DNA of 64,000 nucleotides from Montifringilla adamsi (Eukaryota > Chordata > Aves > Passeriformes > Passeridae), in contig JAGGNK010003335.1 in assembly GCA_017590115.1 (NCBI GenBank), forward strand, positions 4,960,001 to 5,024,000, written 5' to 3'. Positions 1 to 14,500 of this stretch are shown piece after piece (within the stretch, counting starts at the first letter, position 1; the number at the start of each line of letters is the position of its first letter). The notes under the pieces are model-generated. The model saw only the letters and a program-made list of their open reading frames with translations. It had not been told where the DNA came from and searched no databases. Made by a program: the position numbers and the translations under genes.

Positions 1-2448
1 CATTGTTTCTGGGTCATTATGCTCCATGCTTTCTGTATAAAGTCAGAGAGGAAGAGGATGGCACCCTGGCAGGCCCAAACAGCCTGTGATTTTCTCTGCC
101 ATGCTCCAAACTGGCTGGACAGCATCCAAATCACATTGGCATGGCTGGCTGCCTAGGTCAGTGCATCAGGACAGAGCTTGGTGGCTGGATCACTGCCATC
201 TTAATTTTGTGCCAGCTGACAGCTGGCTTCCATGTAATGCACAACTGGCCTTGGAGACAAACTCTGTCCTGTCTTGGGAGATGCTAGGTAGAGAAGGTTA
301 AGCTTTACCAACAAGTATAATGCGGTAAATAAGGAAATAATGGGCAGTGGATCAGGACATGTCCAGGTGCAAACATGAGGCACAGAACACTTGGTACTTC
401 ATCTCCACCAGCATCTACCTTATGACAGAACCTGGAGCAAAACCTCTGCACAGCACCAAGTACACCACTGACAAAAGATTTGCTCTTCCTCCTCCTCACC
501 GAATATTGGAAGAGCCTTCATGGTCCAGTTGCTTAAAATAAAGGTGCTTAGTGCACCTGGGAAGCCATGAAGTGACACAGCTGAGAGTGACCCCCTACTG
601 CTGTGGTGCTCTGCCCTAAGCCATTCTTCTCAGAAGTAGTTCTGCAGTGTTTTTCACACCCTGTGCTCCTTGGAGTTATTTTTATATACAAACTCTAACG
701 CTGGAACTCCCTTTTAGTAGCAGATTGCCTTAGCTTAAGGTTGCATTGGCAAACCTTAGTATAGTTATATATTTTGTAGAAAAACTTCAGTGGTATTTAC
801 ACATCCTAGGGTGCCAAGAAGCTAAACTTCTTCATCCCTGGTGCAAACCCTGCAAAGGGAATAGTTTAATGGCCTGTTACTTAGTCAAAATTAACAAAAC
901 ACTCAGCACTGTGTAAAGCTGATATATTACTGTCTGCAGCTATCATCTTTTATAGCCCTTTTTTGTGAGAACTTTTAATTCATGACACAGAATATACCAT
1001 CAGTGTACCATGGGCTGGAAAACTATGTGCTGTGAGAAAGCAAAAGATATTATATTTTTATATATTGGGAAATTAATTTAAAGGAGATTAGGTCACTGAC
1101 ATACACATTAGAATAGTGAAAAAATTGCCCAACTTAACCAAATACTTTTCTGCAAGAGGAGGTAAGAGTGTGCAAGTCAACTGTACCTCTTTGACTCTTC
1201 CCGCCTATCATAAAATTTGACTTTTGATGTGGTAAAAAGCCCTTCAGTATGGGTTACTGAATCCATTAGAATGGATTACATACTGTCATGTCAGTGCTTC
1301 TCTCAGTTGCTTCATCCTACCAGAAATACTGTTCAAACAGGTTTTGCCATTGATTTCTACAACCACACACCCAAAACTGGCTGTGCCCAGGAGCTACTGC
1401 CCCACGTCAAGCAGATGAGGAGCAGGGCAGTCTCACCTCCAATCAAACATGAGAGTCAGTGACTGGACTTGAGCAGTAAGACATATAGGCACCTTACTGA
1501 CATTTCTGCAAGGAACCAACATTACTCTTCTTTTTGAGCTGGTTTTTTTTTTTTTGCACAAGTTCTCTTCTAAGTGTGTTTGTGGCCTGGCCTTATGCTT
1601 GGTGACGGGCCAGAGAATCTGGCTTAAATATAAGCCAAATCATCCTTTGACCTAAGATGCCACATCATCTTGTATGTGCTGGCAGGTCAGTGGACTGAAC
1701 TCTGAGGCTCTTCCTCACTAAGGAACAGGAACATTGTTCAAAAAGACAGCATATAAAGTTAGTTGGCTCCCAAGCACTTGAGGGACCTTCTTGGTTTGGT
1801 CATTAGGTACATGCACTAATTAAACCTCACTTGTATAGCCTCTGGCAGGTTTTCAGTTACCCTCTCTGTTTACAGCTTTACTGAGATTTCTGGTAAGGAA
1901 AATAACCACCATTTAATCAAACTGAGCATAAAGCATGGCTTCAGCTAGTGAAAACCAAGCTGAAGATGACAAGTAGACAAAGCAGATATCAGGAAAATAT
2001 AGGGAAATCTCAGATGAGAACTTAAAAGGCAGCATTATCCCTTTAAGAGCCAATACAAAAGAAATGGAAAGATTCTTCCCTAAGTCATGCATCACGTTCG
2101 GATCCCTGGGCAGAAGTTCTCTGACTGGGAGTAGGGTATGACTCATTCCTCTAAAATGACTTTGTTGCAGTCAGAAGAGCATTCCCCAAGGCCCAGGATC
2201 AAGCAGCATTCCCACACATCCACTGCCAGCTGTTTGGATTCTTGCTCAGTTCAGGATAAGCCTGACTCTTTCAGAAAGGAACACCAACCCACACGTGTTT
2301 CTACACTGTCACCAAAATCAAGAACCTATGTAACCAGAATTTTGTTCTTTCAGCCAGCTAGTCATTGTTTTTTGAGCTGGTTTTGTCTGGATCTCTTCAG
2401 AATACCTTAGTATTTAAAGTTACATACTCCTGAATCACACTTGCTTAC
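1..2448 (-). other. SLC22A5 intron 6, incomplete
   Basis: I looked for the exon 7-10 motifs (LPRRY, ELYPT, PESFG) in all minus-strand frames and saw none. Only AT-rich unique sequence and a poly-T run near 1543 are visible. Confidence 0.7.
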
Positions 2449-2549
2449 CAAAGAAGCACTGACATAATTGTGATAGTTAGGATATTTCGAGTTCTCATTA
2501 GATCCAAAATGGTGTATGTCTGTTGCTTCTGGGAATTCACATCTTGTAG
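2449..2549 (-). CDS. SLC22A5: SLC22A5 exon 6, the last exon inside the window
   Basis: 101 nt encoding [10 protein letters not shown], then [10 protein letters not shown] and the start of TM7 ([10 protein letters not shown]). Acceptor ttttacag|CTACAAG, donor CTTTG|gtaagc. The frame is open across the exon and phase matches exon 5. Confidence 0.93.
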
Positions 2550-5500
2550 CTGTAAAAGAGCAAACAACAAAACATGGGAACTTCAACTTCCTGCAAAAAT
2601 AATGATTATCAAACTAAGTCCTACCACTAACTTATACCTCAGTATTTTGATCTACTGAAAGAGATTTAACAAAAGAGGTCTAACAAAATACATGTAAGAG
2701 CCAACTACTTGTGAAAGTAGAAGCTTCTCTCTAATTGAAAGTCACTTAAAATTTAGACTGAAACTCTTAACTCTCGTGACCGTGGCAGGACTCAAGGAAC
2801 TGCATGAAGCTGAGTCAGGGAATGTTTATGTTGGGTAAACAATCAGAAAGAGGGTGGCTGGGCACTGAACAGGCTCCCCAGGGAATGATCACAGCCCCAA
2901 GCCTGACAGAGCCCAGGAAGCACTTGGACAATGCTCTCAGGCACTTGGTGTGACTCTTGGGGTGTCTTGTGCAGGGCCAGGAGTTGGACTCGATGATCTG
3001 TGTGGGTTCCTTCCAGCTCAGCACATTCTATGATTCTAAAGTAATTTTCTTTGTCTGAGGCTTCACAAAACAACTGCTTTTTGTTACTTGAATTATAAAG
3101 CAACAGCATTAATTCACGATTTATATGTCACTACTGGAAGGGTTCTTACATCCAGTTTTGAGCACTGCACCAGGAGAATGAGCTGCACTCAGACTAGAAG
3201 AGAGTAACAAGGATGGTGAGCCATTTGAAAAAAGTAGAGGGTTTCTTTAGTCTAAAAGCAGAAGACCAAGGACATCTTGAAAGACACAGAGTAGTGTTCA
3301 AATATCAGGAAAACAAAGTGATAAACTGTCCAGTGCAGACACAGCAACAATTAACAAGAATTGCTGCAATAAACTGCAGCAGGGCAGAGTTAGACAATGA
3401 CTACTCAAGCTGGACCTCCGAGTAATAAACTGAGACAAACTGGTTAATGAGCTGAAGAGTGCCCATCATTATCTAGGCTGTTTTTGAGATTATTTTCTAA
3501 GAATGTAAACAAAAAGACAACAATCTTCTCCTTTCCCCATTAAACTTTCCAGCCCTTCAACATAAAATCATTTCCGTGTAAACAGTGCAAGGGTATTCAT
3601 CCACAAAGTATGAGAACAAGTTCTGTGCTTGGTATAATTGTGAAAAAAGAAATAGTAATTTTTTTTTTAAATTAGGACTTTATTTAGACTCCTAAAGAGG
3701 GGAACTAAGGGAAAGATTTTTCAAAATATGGAAAAGGTGATTTAAGAGAACAAATTCCATTGACTGAAACTATCAGCTCAGATAAAGCAACCTGGAATTT
3801 CTCTAACCCCTGCAATAACATGAAAATTCTTCCCAAGTGACAGTTGGTTCTGAAGATCTGGATAATGAAAGAGCAGTCTGGCACACACCAAATTTCTGTG
3901 TATTTGCTTTCATCAATCCCATTTTCTACAAAAGTCAAACAGTCCTTTACCTTTGATAGCTTTCACTCTGCCTGAAGCCAAACTTACATCACATCACACA
4001 AACTGTAGTCAATTCACAGCTCACAGCCCTTTCTCATAAATCACATGATCCTTCCACATGCCACTCTTTCTTGCCAAGAAACAAGGAAAAAAAAAAAAAA
4101 AGAAGAAACAAGCAAACCATAAAACAAAACCAGGAAGAGAAAAATTCAGTCTGTTAGTCAGTTGATGAGAAAAAGGGTCTTTGCCTTTTAAGACTAGATA
4201 AGCAGACAGCGTAATCTTTACCAGGACAGGCTCAAACAAGAAGCTATGAGAGAAGGGCAGGGCAACCAAAATGATGCTTTGAAATTAAACTTATCATCCA
4301 AACATTTCTATCCCTTCTTAACCAACCAGGCCCTATTTGTGCTCCACAGCTGGTTTGTGATTCATCACCTGCTGGAACTCAACTGGCTTGAAATCTCTGG
4401 AGTCAAAATTCTGCAGTTGCTGCTCTCCAGCTGCACAGGCTTGAGGAACCCTCCAGCCATAAGCTCGGCTGGCTCCTCCATCCCAGACACACATTCCAAA
4501 TGAGGAAGGCAAAGGGCCAGCCAGATTTCTGAGAACCTCTCTGCAGCATAAACATGCTTCCTAAACCCTCAAGAGGCTGTAAGCCTTCTGCTTTCCAGCT
4601 CTTCAGAGAGCAGACACAAGAACAGCATAAACACTGATGCAGAGGAGTTTTGCACAGATCATTTGGCCACAATATTACTTTTACCATAGAAAGCGAAGAG
4701 ATGGACAGGAGTTATGCATGCTCATCAAGCTCATTTTCCTTTGATGGTCAGAAAGTTAGTATGTTTTTGTAAGCTGACGTGCTAATGTCTGTAAATGCAC
4801 ACCACATTCTCCAGCCCACCCTGCTGCATCAGCATTTCTCCTTGTCCAGCACTTCCTGGAATAAAATCCCTATTCTTGCCCCTGCCTTCTGCTCCTTCAC
4901 TATCCAACCCCATTCAGAGACAGTAAACACATCAGTGTTTCTTTCTAAGAACAAGAGAGAAGATTCCAGGAGCAGTGATCTTAGGCAGATGTTGGAGCCA
5001 GAGCTTATTTTCTATTTTCCTGCTGCAGTGCTGGCAATAGATGAGTTTTCATAGTCACAGCATGAGAGAGAAGAAGAAGAAAAATATGTATTCTAACGAA
5101 GATGCAGAGGAAAAGGTATCAGAAGGAGTGTGTTTTCTTGGCATTCTTACTCTGCTCCAGTAAGACCAGGATGTTTGCCCTACTATCTCCTAATAGAGAT
5201 ATTGCTTTGTCTGTACCTCAGCTGACTTCAACACAAGGGAAGCTGTTTCAATCTCAGTAGCAAATACCTACAGCTTAATGGCTTCCCATTCTCCTCAGCT
5301 CAGAACAGAGGCATTGTAAAGCAAACTAGTATATTATACTCATTGTATACATTATATGTATTTTCACTTAAAGGACTGTATTGGTTTGGCATGGCCTTGT
5401 TTTTCATAGCAGGGGGGTTAGATGGCTCCTGTGGGAAGCTGCTGGAAGCTTCCACCATGTCCAGCAGAGCCAATCCCTGATGGCTCTGAAGATGGGCATG

Positions 5501-8500
5501 CTGCTGGCCAGGGCTGGGCCAATGAGAGAGGCTGGTAACACCTCTGTGATAACAGATTTGAGAAGAAAAACAAAATTAAGTGACACACACAATTTTTCTT
5601 CTAGCCAGAGAAGAGGAGGAGGTGAGAACATGTGAGGGAAACAACCTGGAGACACCAAGGTCAGTGGAGGAGGGGAGGCTGTGATCCAGTGGAAGACCCA
5701 GAGGAGGGAGAGGGCCCTGCTTCCAGGCTGGAGCAGCCTGTCCTTGAAGGACTGCACCCCGTGGGAAGAGAGACCCATGCCACAGCAGTTTTGGGAGGGC
5801 TGTGTGCCTGTGGGGGGAGTTCACATTCACAGCAGGTGTGGTTTGGCTGCCACTCTGGAGAAGTTCACAGAGAACTATCACCCGTGGCAGGGACTCCCCA
5901 GCCTCACAGGGAAAGGACTCCTCTTCCTGAGCAGCAGAAGAAAATCTCAGTGATAACCTGACCAAAACCCCTACGCCGCCTCCCTGCACTGTTAGTGGGA
6001 AAAAGTGTTTTAAGGGTTTATTTTACTTCTCATTATCCTCCTCTGACTGTTAGTAATAAATCCACTTTGCAACTTTAAGTTGAGCCTGTTTTGCCCTTGA
6101 AATATTTTTCCCAGTCCTTATCTCACTTACGAAACCTTCGGTAATTTTTTTTCCCCTCTCCACTGCTCAGCTGTAGCAGGAGAGCATGAGCAGTGACTCT
6201 GACTCTCGTGGGTGCCTGGCACTGGGCCAGTGTCAAACCATCACAATCACAAGACACTGTCAACTGTCAACCAGCAACTGCCCAAACAGATTCTGGAGAT
6301 CTGTCCAGGTGCCCATTCTCCTGGAATATACAAATAGTTTGTCTGTCTTGACTTTCTGAGGTCATGTTTGAATGTCTATGGAACTGCTTCTACACCTTAA
6401 GGGCACCCTTCAACTCAGACAAAGGGAAGATTTCCAGAGAAAACAGGAGCATGTAGGAAGAAAGAGATGGGAAAGATACCTGTCACTACTTTACCTGAAA
6501 GGGGCTCAAGTTTTGCTTTCCCTAACATGAATTAGAAATTGAAGTTGAGTGTGAACTAGAATAACAATATTTCCAATGTCACTGGCCAGGATTAGCCCTG
6601 TGTTAGACTTATACAGAGTTATATTATAGACTGAATAAGCACAGAATCTGTTTGGTGCAAATATTTAGATCACTAAGCAATATGCACCTCAAATTCATTA
6701 TCCTCCTCTGAAAAATAGAGTTTAAAAGGAAAAAGGGCAGCTGTAAACTGTATGAAAAAGATGTTTGCATTAGAATGCATGTTGGCATTCCCGTGGGAAT
6801 GGGATCACAAAGGTTTTGCAATGAAGGGCAAGGGTATTGTGCTTTTCAGCAGAAATCACCCACTTGAGAAGTACAGAATGCAGTGCAGGTATAACTCCAT
6901 CCATCTGTATGGAATCAATTGCTTTACATTAAGTCCAGCAAACAACTGGACTGCTACACAAGTCTTACCTCACTAGGGTCAAATATTACATCTGGGGCTG
7001 TAATGCCATTAGTTTTTGCAGCTTTTCGGACGATGTCTTCTGCCTCCTGAAACCTCCCCTGGGAGATCAGCCACCGTGGAGACTCTGGAATGACCCTGCA
7101 GAGAAGGTTCAGAATAACAAACCTGCATTTCCATAGAAAGAGCTGCTGAAGGGACCAACACATTGTTCTAAGTAGGAAGATCTCTAAACATGCCACATCT
7201 TGCAGGAATTAGTGCAGTGACAACAGAAATCAGATTTACAAGAGCAGACTGGTGTAAGGAACAAGACCAGACTAATATGCCCTTATGGATTTCAGAAGTG
7301 CTGAAGGAATTAGCAGTGACTCAGAAAAAAGAGCAATCTAAACATTCCAAGGATGGGATTAATTTAAGAAATTCAGAAATGTGAACACACAAGCAGCACG
7401 CTGTAGGTTAAGAAACATATCCTCAGAGGCTAACACATAGAAAATTAGTAACTGTAAATTCTGTGACAGAAAGGCAAGTCAGAGAGCAGAATTCCCCAGT
7501 CATTCGATTGCATAAGAACCGAGATGGAAGCACAAACACAACTGCTACTGTAAGTGAAGCAACACCACCACCACGTGGACTATTTCAGCTTCACATGCCA
7601 CTCAAAAGTAGGATTTTAACAACTAAAGAAGAAAACACAGAAGTGCCACAGCTGTGCAAGTACTGTTTTGTAGTTTGTCATATCTGTGTCACCCTACCAA
7701 TGCCCAGAACAACTGTTTTTTCCTTCTGCCCTTAGTTCACACCTATACTTAAAAGCCTGTGGATTTCAGTTGGTACACAAGTATGAGTTTTATTGACCAT
7801 TTTTTGCTTTCTTTGTATGTGCAAGCCTTAATTTTACAGAAGCCTATAAAAAATGAGGAGTAGGTTTTTCAGGCATCAGTCAGATCACATACAATGCCAC
7901 AGACCGACAGCTAAACAACTGGGGGAGTAAAGGATACAAGATCCATTCTTCACCTACCCATTCCTGAATTTCATTAGCTTCATAATCTTAAAAATCTGCA
8001 GACAGGACCTTCTAAAGACTACAGCGCTGTAAGTCAGTCATACTCACCACCAGAGCGGGATGCAGAGCAGCCCGGGCAGGGTGAGCGCCAGCAGCAGCAT
8101 CCGCCAGTCTCGGATGAAGAAAGCGAACAGAGGCAGCAACATGTAACCAAAGGCATAAAAGATGCACACCCCCAGGGTGCAGAACAGCACTCGGACTGAC
8201 TTGCCAAGGATTTCTGTGCCTGTTCAAAACAGCAAAGGGATTATTGGCATTTTCACTTAATAGCAACCAAGTAACTCAAAAATACCCCTAGCAATTGGCT
8301 GTGAAATGCACTGCACTGCAGAGTAGCAGGATGTAGCACTTTGCTGTCTAGTTGGAGAGGCACCACAGTGCTGCTTCATGCTGTGATCCTGCACCAATGG
8401 AGGTAATTATATGTGTAAAAGAATGAGAACTGGGCCACACAGCATTTCTGTAGCTCAATATGCAGTTCATATTTCTGTAATTTTATAATTTTGGAATTTC

Positions 8501-11500
8501 ACATTTAACCTGAGGAGCTGAAATCACCTGACATTCTCAACACTTAAATGTAGCTTGATGTCCAGAATCCTCTCCAGCTTATGAAGAGTGACCAGCTTCT
8601 TTAAATAATAATTCAAAGGTGCCTCAACTAAGTTCCCAACCTGTATCACCTTCTAAAAGACTATTTAGCCAAAAAACCTCACAGTCTTTTGGGGTAGACA
8701 TGGAATTCATGTTGGTCACAAAGACCAGGCTACTGCCAGGGGAATTAAATGCATGAACAGGGGTCAGTGCTCTCCTCTGAAATGTTTTGGGACCTGCAAA
8801 TCAAGAGACAGAGAAAAAAAATACAGTCTTTCTTGTTTCCATGGAAATCAAAGAAGATGCCAGCAGTTGCAGCAGGCTATGGGCAGTGAGGTTATCTAAG
8901 CACTGCTTTCACCCCTGAACTGGCCTTCCTTGGCTCAGAAATAATTTCTTGCCACCATTTGGTATTTTGGACAATGAAGTCACTGTAAATAACCTTAATT
9001 TTTTAAAATCTCAGATTCATGAGGTAATTCACATTCCCATGATTAAATATGGTCTTAGTTAGCTTGAAAGTATACAAAGCAAAAGTCATGACAACAGTTA
9101 AATTTTTACTATAGGCTGTTTAAATAAGACTATAAAAATTACTCTACCTATCTTGGTTCTTTTGCAACTTTTAAATTAAACAGGTATTTAGGCCCCAAAA
9201 TGGACATCAGAAGTCCCAGAAAAATCATAGAATCGTGGAATGGTTTGGATTAGAAGAGACTTTAAAGACCATCTAGTTCAAATCCCCCAAAAATCATGTG
9301 TCACTTGTATTATCTCTCCAACTAGAAGATGGATTTTATTTCAAATAGTCAGTTTCTTTTTTGGCTCTTTTAGGACAGTAACCCATAGAAATAATTCAAA
9401 TTGCACCTCTATCAGCTGGAAGTTTCCAAGGAGAAGAGAAGTTATTCATGCATGGTGAGGCCACACTCTTAACAGTGTTGCTTGGCAAAACAAATCAACC
9501 TTAAGTCAGTACTGAAAAGGAGCAGGAAAAGCACAAGGTGAAAGGACACATGCAGTGACCAGCAGGACTTTCATACCAAGAACAAATGCTGCCACGTAGT
9601 TAGATATCTGTCCCATGCCAACCAGCACAAACAACACTGAAAACATCTCCCAGCTGGTAGAGAAGACCTGTATGAAACTGAAGCCAGTCTGCATTGCCAG
9701 AGTTGCAAACAGCACATTCTTCCTGCCAAACCTTCCATGAACAGATTAAAAAAAGAAAGAGAAGGGGAAAAAAATATGATTAAACAACATTATGAACGAA
9801 ATCTACAGAAAAATAAATTTACTTATATGCATACTTAAGGAGATACAAAACTTCTGCAAAAACCAGAGGTTCAGGAAACACGACACAGGCACAACGATTC
9901 TAAACACATTAAAAACATCACTGGCCAAGAGAAATTAATATTCTAAGGGCTGCTAGTTAAGTTGTCTTCAAGTATGTGCTGGAACACTATTCCTTTCTTA
10001 CTGACAGAATGAGCAGTGAAACAAGTCATCAGGAACAAGTTACTTAAAGTGCAAGAGTATCCAATGCTTGTCCTCCTCTAAGGAGCACATGGTCCCTGAC
10101 AGATCAACAGGTTAAAAAGAGAAAAAGAAGAAAGGCTTCTGGAAGAGAGGTAACACTCAGATTTGGAAGATGCTATTGGCAGTCAATGATCCCATGCCAC
10201 AATCTTCATTCCCTTTGGGTTTAAATATGAACAAAATTAAGGGATTCTAGAAGACCTCCAGATGAAGTACTAACAAAACCCCCAAAACCAAGGAGAGAAG
10301 AAACTAAACTCAACCTGTCAAGCTGCTGTAAGAGTGGTTGCTGCTGTCCTGGCCCAGGCAGCCCCACACTGCTGGGACAGGGTATGCTGAGAGCAGGTTT
10401 CACAGCTCCAAAGTCTGTGTTGACCTGCAGATCTACAGCTGGTGTTGGGGGCATCACTGTGGGTCACAAAGAACTGACTGTAACTTGAAAACCCCAAATA
10501 CTTTATCAACCTTCATGTCTCAGGCTCACTGCAGTGCAGAACACTGCAGGCAGCTTTGCTGGAGCATTCTCCTCATGGAGAGAAGGAGCTCTTGACCCTG
10601 AGCTTGCAGTCCCTCAGTGACTGGATGGGCTGCACCGATGGCCTCCTCACCTGCACCTGGTGAGGATCTGTGCTGCCAGGGGAAGGAGCTGCAGGAGACT
10701 GCCAGCAGTGTGAAGGTAGGAAGCTCATGGATTCTGACACCAGAACGGCTCCTGCTTCACCTGCCAGGTAGTCACCATGGGAGATCCTTGTAGCAGACAA
10801 AGGAGTTTTTTGAAGGAAGCACCTGAACCTTCTGAAGGAGCAGCACCAGGAAAAGGTAGTGAGAGACTCAGGGAAGAGGGGAATCACCCCTCACGTGGGA
10901 GGGCATGGAGCTGAGCCTGGGGATGCGTGACAAGCCAGCTGAGATCATGGGTTGGGATCAGCAGGGAGGCCAGCGTGGGTGCTGGGTATCTGCTGCAGTC
11001 ACCTGCTCAGAAAAAAGCAAACAGGACCTGCTGCAGAGCACCACAGGACCCTCCTCATGTCCAAAGGCACTGGCCATCATAAGGGCTTTGAACACTCCAG
11101 GACACAAGCCAGGAGATTTCTGGAGCTCCTTAGTGCTGACTTCTAACAGAGAAGGCTGAGGAGCTGACAAGGGTGCACTGAGGGGGTGTGCAGGCCAGCA
11201 GGCTGCCGGCTGTGCAGGGGGAAAGAGCAGGACTGGGAGGGGAGGAACCAGGCAGAAGGCAGGATCACAGGCAGAGCAAACACTGGCCTGCCCTGGGATT
11301 TTTTTATACAAAATCATAGCATATAGCTGTGGAGAGAAGTACAGGAGACCTGGTTAATTTTTAAAGATCACTGTCTCTAAGCTTGAGATCAGTCCAACCA
11401 GATAGGCAGGAAGCTATGGAAAGGCCCTAAATGATGCCAGAAGATTCGTGGATAGAGATTATGTTTCAGTGAAACAGAAACTTTGCAAGTACCAGCAAAT

Positions 11501-14500
11501 TAGAGAACCACATATTGTTCTCAGGGAATCACAAAGACAGCACACAATGCACAGCAAATCCCAGGGAGAGAATCAGAAAAACTGAGCTTTACAAAATACA
11601 AACAACTGTTGGCATCACAGAAATTAATGGTGTCTTCCTTTTTTTTTTAATGTTTGTACTGATAAACAAGAAAATCTTGCTTCTCTGGAGTACAGCTGAA
11701 CAGCATTTATGCTTCCACAAATACAGATCATTGGACTTAAATGCTGTATTTGATGATGAGAAAGAGCAGCTATAGTTTATAAAAAGAAAAATCCCTGTTT
11801 AAACTAAAAAAATAAAAAGAAAACAAGAGTCAGGGATCCCTCTGAACATAGTCCAAAATAAACAGAAGAGAATGTAATTTATTAGATTTTTCCAGACAAA
11901 ACTTATTTCCAACACCTGTTTTCTGGCATAAAAAACCAGTTTGCTGTAGAGTGACTTTGCTGAAGGAACAAGCAGATGTAGATAGCACCTACTAACAATC
12001 TTTGTAACATTCTGTTCTAGCTCAGCACATTTCTCTACCCACTCTGTATACACTCAGGTTAGACAGTCACAGAACAGACATATTAGTAATTGCAGAAAGA
12101 CACTAGTAGGAAAGCTGATATACCAGAAATGCCTACAAATGAGCATCAAAGAGACAGCAGCTCTGGTGTATATACTTTACTTGTCTGAGAGCTGTCCTGA
12201 GATGAAAGATCCCAGCAGGACACCCACAAAGAACAGGGAGGTGCTCAGGGGTCCCTTCCAGTCGTTGGCACATACGAGATTCCACTGCAGGGAGAGAGAA
12301 TTGGAAAGTCTTTTAATAAACAGGATTTCCCCTCCCTCCTAAACTCTGCTGAGCTGGGTTTGGAAGGAGTGAGAACAGAATTACAGAATGGGTTGGGCTG
12401 TAAGGGGTCTTAAGGACCATCTCATTCCAACCCCCCACCACGGGCAGGGACACCTTCTCTTGTCCCAGGTTGCTCCAAGCCCCATCCAACCTGGCCTTGA
12501 ACACTTCTGGGATGGGGCAGCCACAGCTTCTCTGGGCACCCTGTGCCAGAGCCTCACCACCCTCACAGGGAAGAGTTTCCTCCCAATATCCAATATAACC
12601 CTGCCCTCTGTCAGCATGAAGCCATTCCCCCTTGTCTTGTCACTGCATGACCTTGTAAATAGTTTCCAAACATAATTTCCCTGCATATAGTAATGTTTCC
12701 CATTAAAAATTCACATTCCTAATTTAAGAAAAATTTACTATAGAAAGAACAATATAGAAAGAAAAAGTCTTTTTATTACATTTTAATATGGTTTTGAGAG
12801 ACAGGAGACTGCTCATTCTTCACTGGGACTCAATTAGAATTTTTGAAATACAAATTGAAATATATACCCAACAAAGATTTCCAAAATTAAAACAAAAATG
12901 AGGAATAAAAGAAAATATTTATTAAATAGCGTCTTCAATATTTTTCAAGATCCTACCCAGCTCAGTCAGATGTTTTTGAAGCAGCACTCATGTTATTTTT
13001 CCAGCTACATAAACAACTATTATTAAAAGACTCTTAGTTCTATTTTGGTTTTCTGGGGGAAAAAATGTGTAAATATTAGAAGAAAGGACAAAACCCAGCA
13101 GGGATTCCTCATCCCCTCCTTCACAGCTATGTTCTGACTGGAGGACATAAAACCAGTTTCCCAGAGCTCTCCCAGTACCTGCTGCCAGAGGTGCTGCAGC
13201 CCTGCAGGAGAGGAACTGGGAGGCAACAGATGCTTCTGATGTGAGACCAAACCCTCCTGAGCGCAGTTATTCAAACAGCTCCCTCAAGGCCCCTTCTGAT
13301 GTTTTAGCAATGGAAAAATTTAGGTTTTAATCTGTATTAAAAAGGCCAAAATTAAAATATTCACCCTGACTTGAATAATTAATCCTCCTTGCCCCCCAGT
13401 TACAAATATTTGGGTATATTTTTTTTTCAATTCATTGAAGGGAACACCCTTCCATGCTTTGATCTGCTCCATGATAAACACAAAGCAGTTGCTGTGTGTC
13501 CCAGCTCCCACACTGGCAATGCTGCTGGTTCACTGTCTGCCAGCCCATCTCCTCAGCACTAAGCCTTTGACTCCAGGAATCTCACAGCCCTCAGCCTGTT
13601 AACAGTCACACCAGAACTACATCCTAGTCCATGTTTTAAGGATGGAGGATCACTTAAAACTATGCACAGAATGAACAACACCAGCAATGGCCTTCCACTG
13701 CCAGATTCCCGTGTCAAAATGCAACTGAGCCATCGCTTATTTCATGGAATAGCATCCAGTTTTGAATTAGAACTGGGAACTGTTCCAGAGATGAATTATG
13801 GTCATTCACACAGGCTACACTCTCACCAGCTGCCTAACTCTAGCTGCCAGCCTTTACATTACCTTAAATTTATAAGGCAGTCATTGTAATTATTATTTTT
13901 AAGGTCAATATGCACCTTTTTCTAATTTGTAACTATATTCAGGTAACTTCATAACCTCTCCATTGATAAATCTGTTTGTGGTTTTATGTCTGAAAAATCT
14001 CTCCTTCTATCAGGTTTCATTTTCCTCCCCAGGCCTTTCCAGCCTCACAGCACCTGGAGCTCAGGTACCAGCACTCCAGGCAGTGCCCCAGCACATCCCA
14101 CCACCACCATCCATTAGGCACCACTACAAAAGTTCCTTCCAGAACTGGGGCTCTCCAATGTATTAATAAATGTATCCCACTCATGGTAAGGAATTGGACT
14201 TACTACAGTTATCCACATCATTTAAATTATGAACTATAATTAACATTTAAATCTGTATTATTCAACAAAAGCTATACTTCATTATAGATTAAAGAAAGCT
14301 TGAGCCTGTCATGACCACAGAGGCTAAGCCAGCTAGGAAGATTCAGTAAAATATACCTGGCAATGTGGAAATACCAGCAAATGATTGTTATCAAATTTAT
14401 AATTTATACAGGCCAAAGGTTTCAGTGGTATATGTCTTTATATGATAACACTTACCAGAAAAACAAACACCACAAATACAAATCCTGCTGTTATAAAGAC

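Larger units (their letters stand above)
2550..6968 (-). other. SLC22A5 intron 5
   Basis: Holds a CR1 tail at 2789-3037, a possible old CR1 at 3128-3335 and the short solo LTR at 5377-6245. No other feature seen. Confidence 0.75.
7096..9576 (-). other. SLC22A5 introns 4 (7096-8047) and 3 (8220-9576)
   Basis: AT-rich unique sequence on both sides of exon 4. The only repeat recognised is the short CR1 at 9222-9290. Confidence 0.75.

Noticed and set aside
1..2448. SLC22A5 exons 7-10
   Set aside because: Searched for by motif on the minus strand. None of the frames (for example 1913-2146 or 305-499) resembles an OCTN exon, so they lie outside the window.
5404..5989. Overlapping open frames on both strands
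   Set aside because: All inside the shorter solo LTR, with no coding homology.
12381..12686. Paired open frames of about 100 codons on both strands
   Set aside because: They coincide with the CR1 3' fragment, which lies beyond the CR1 coding region.
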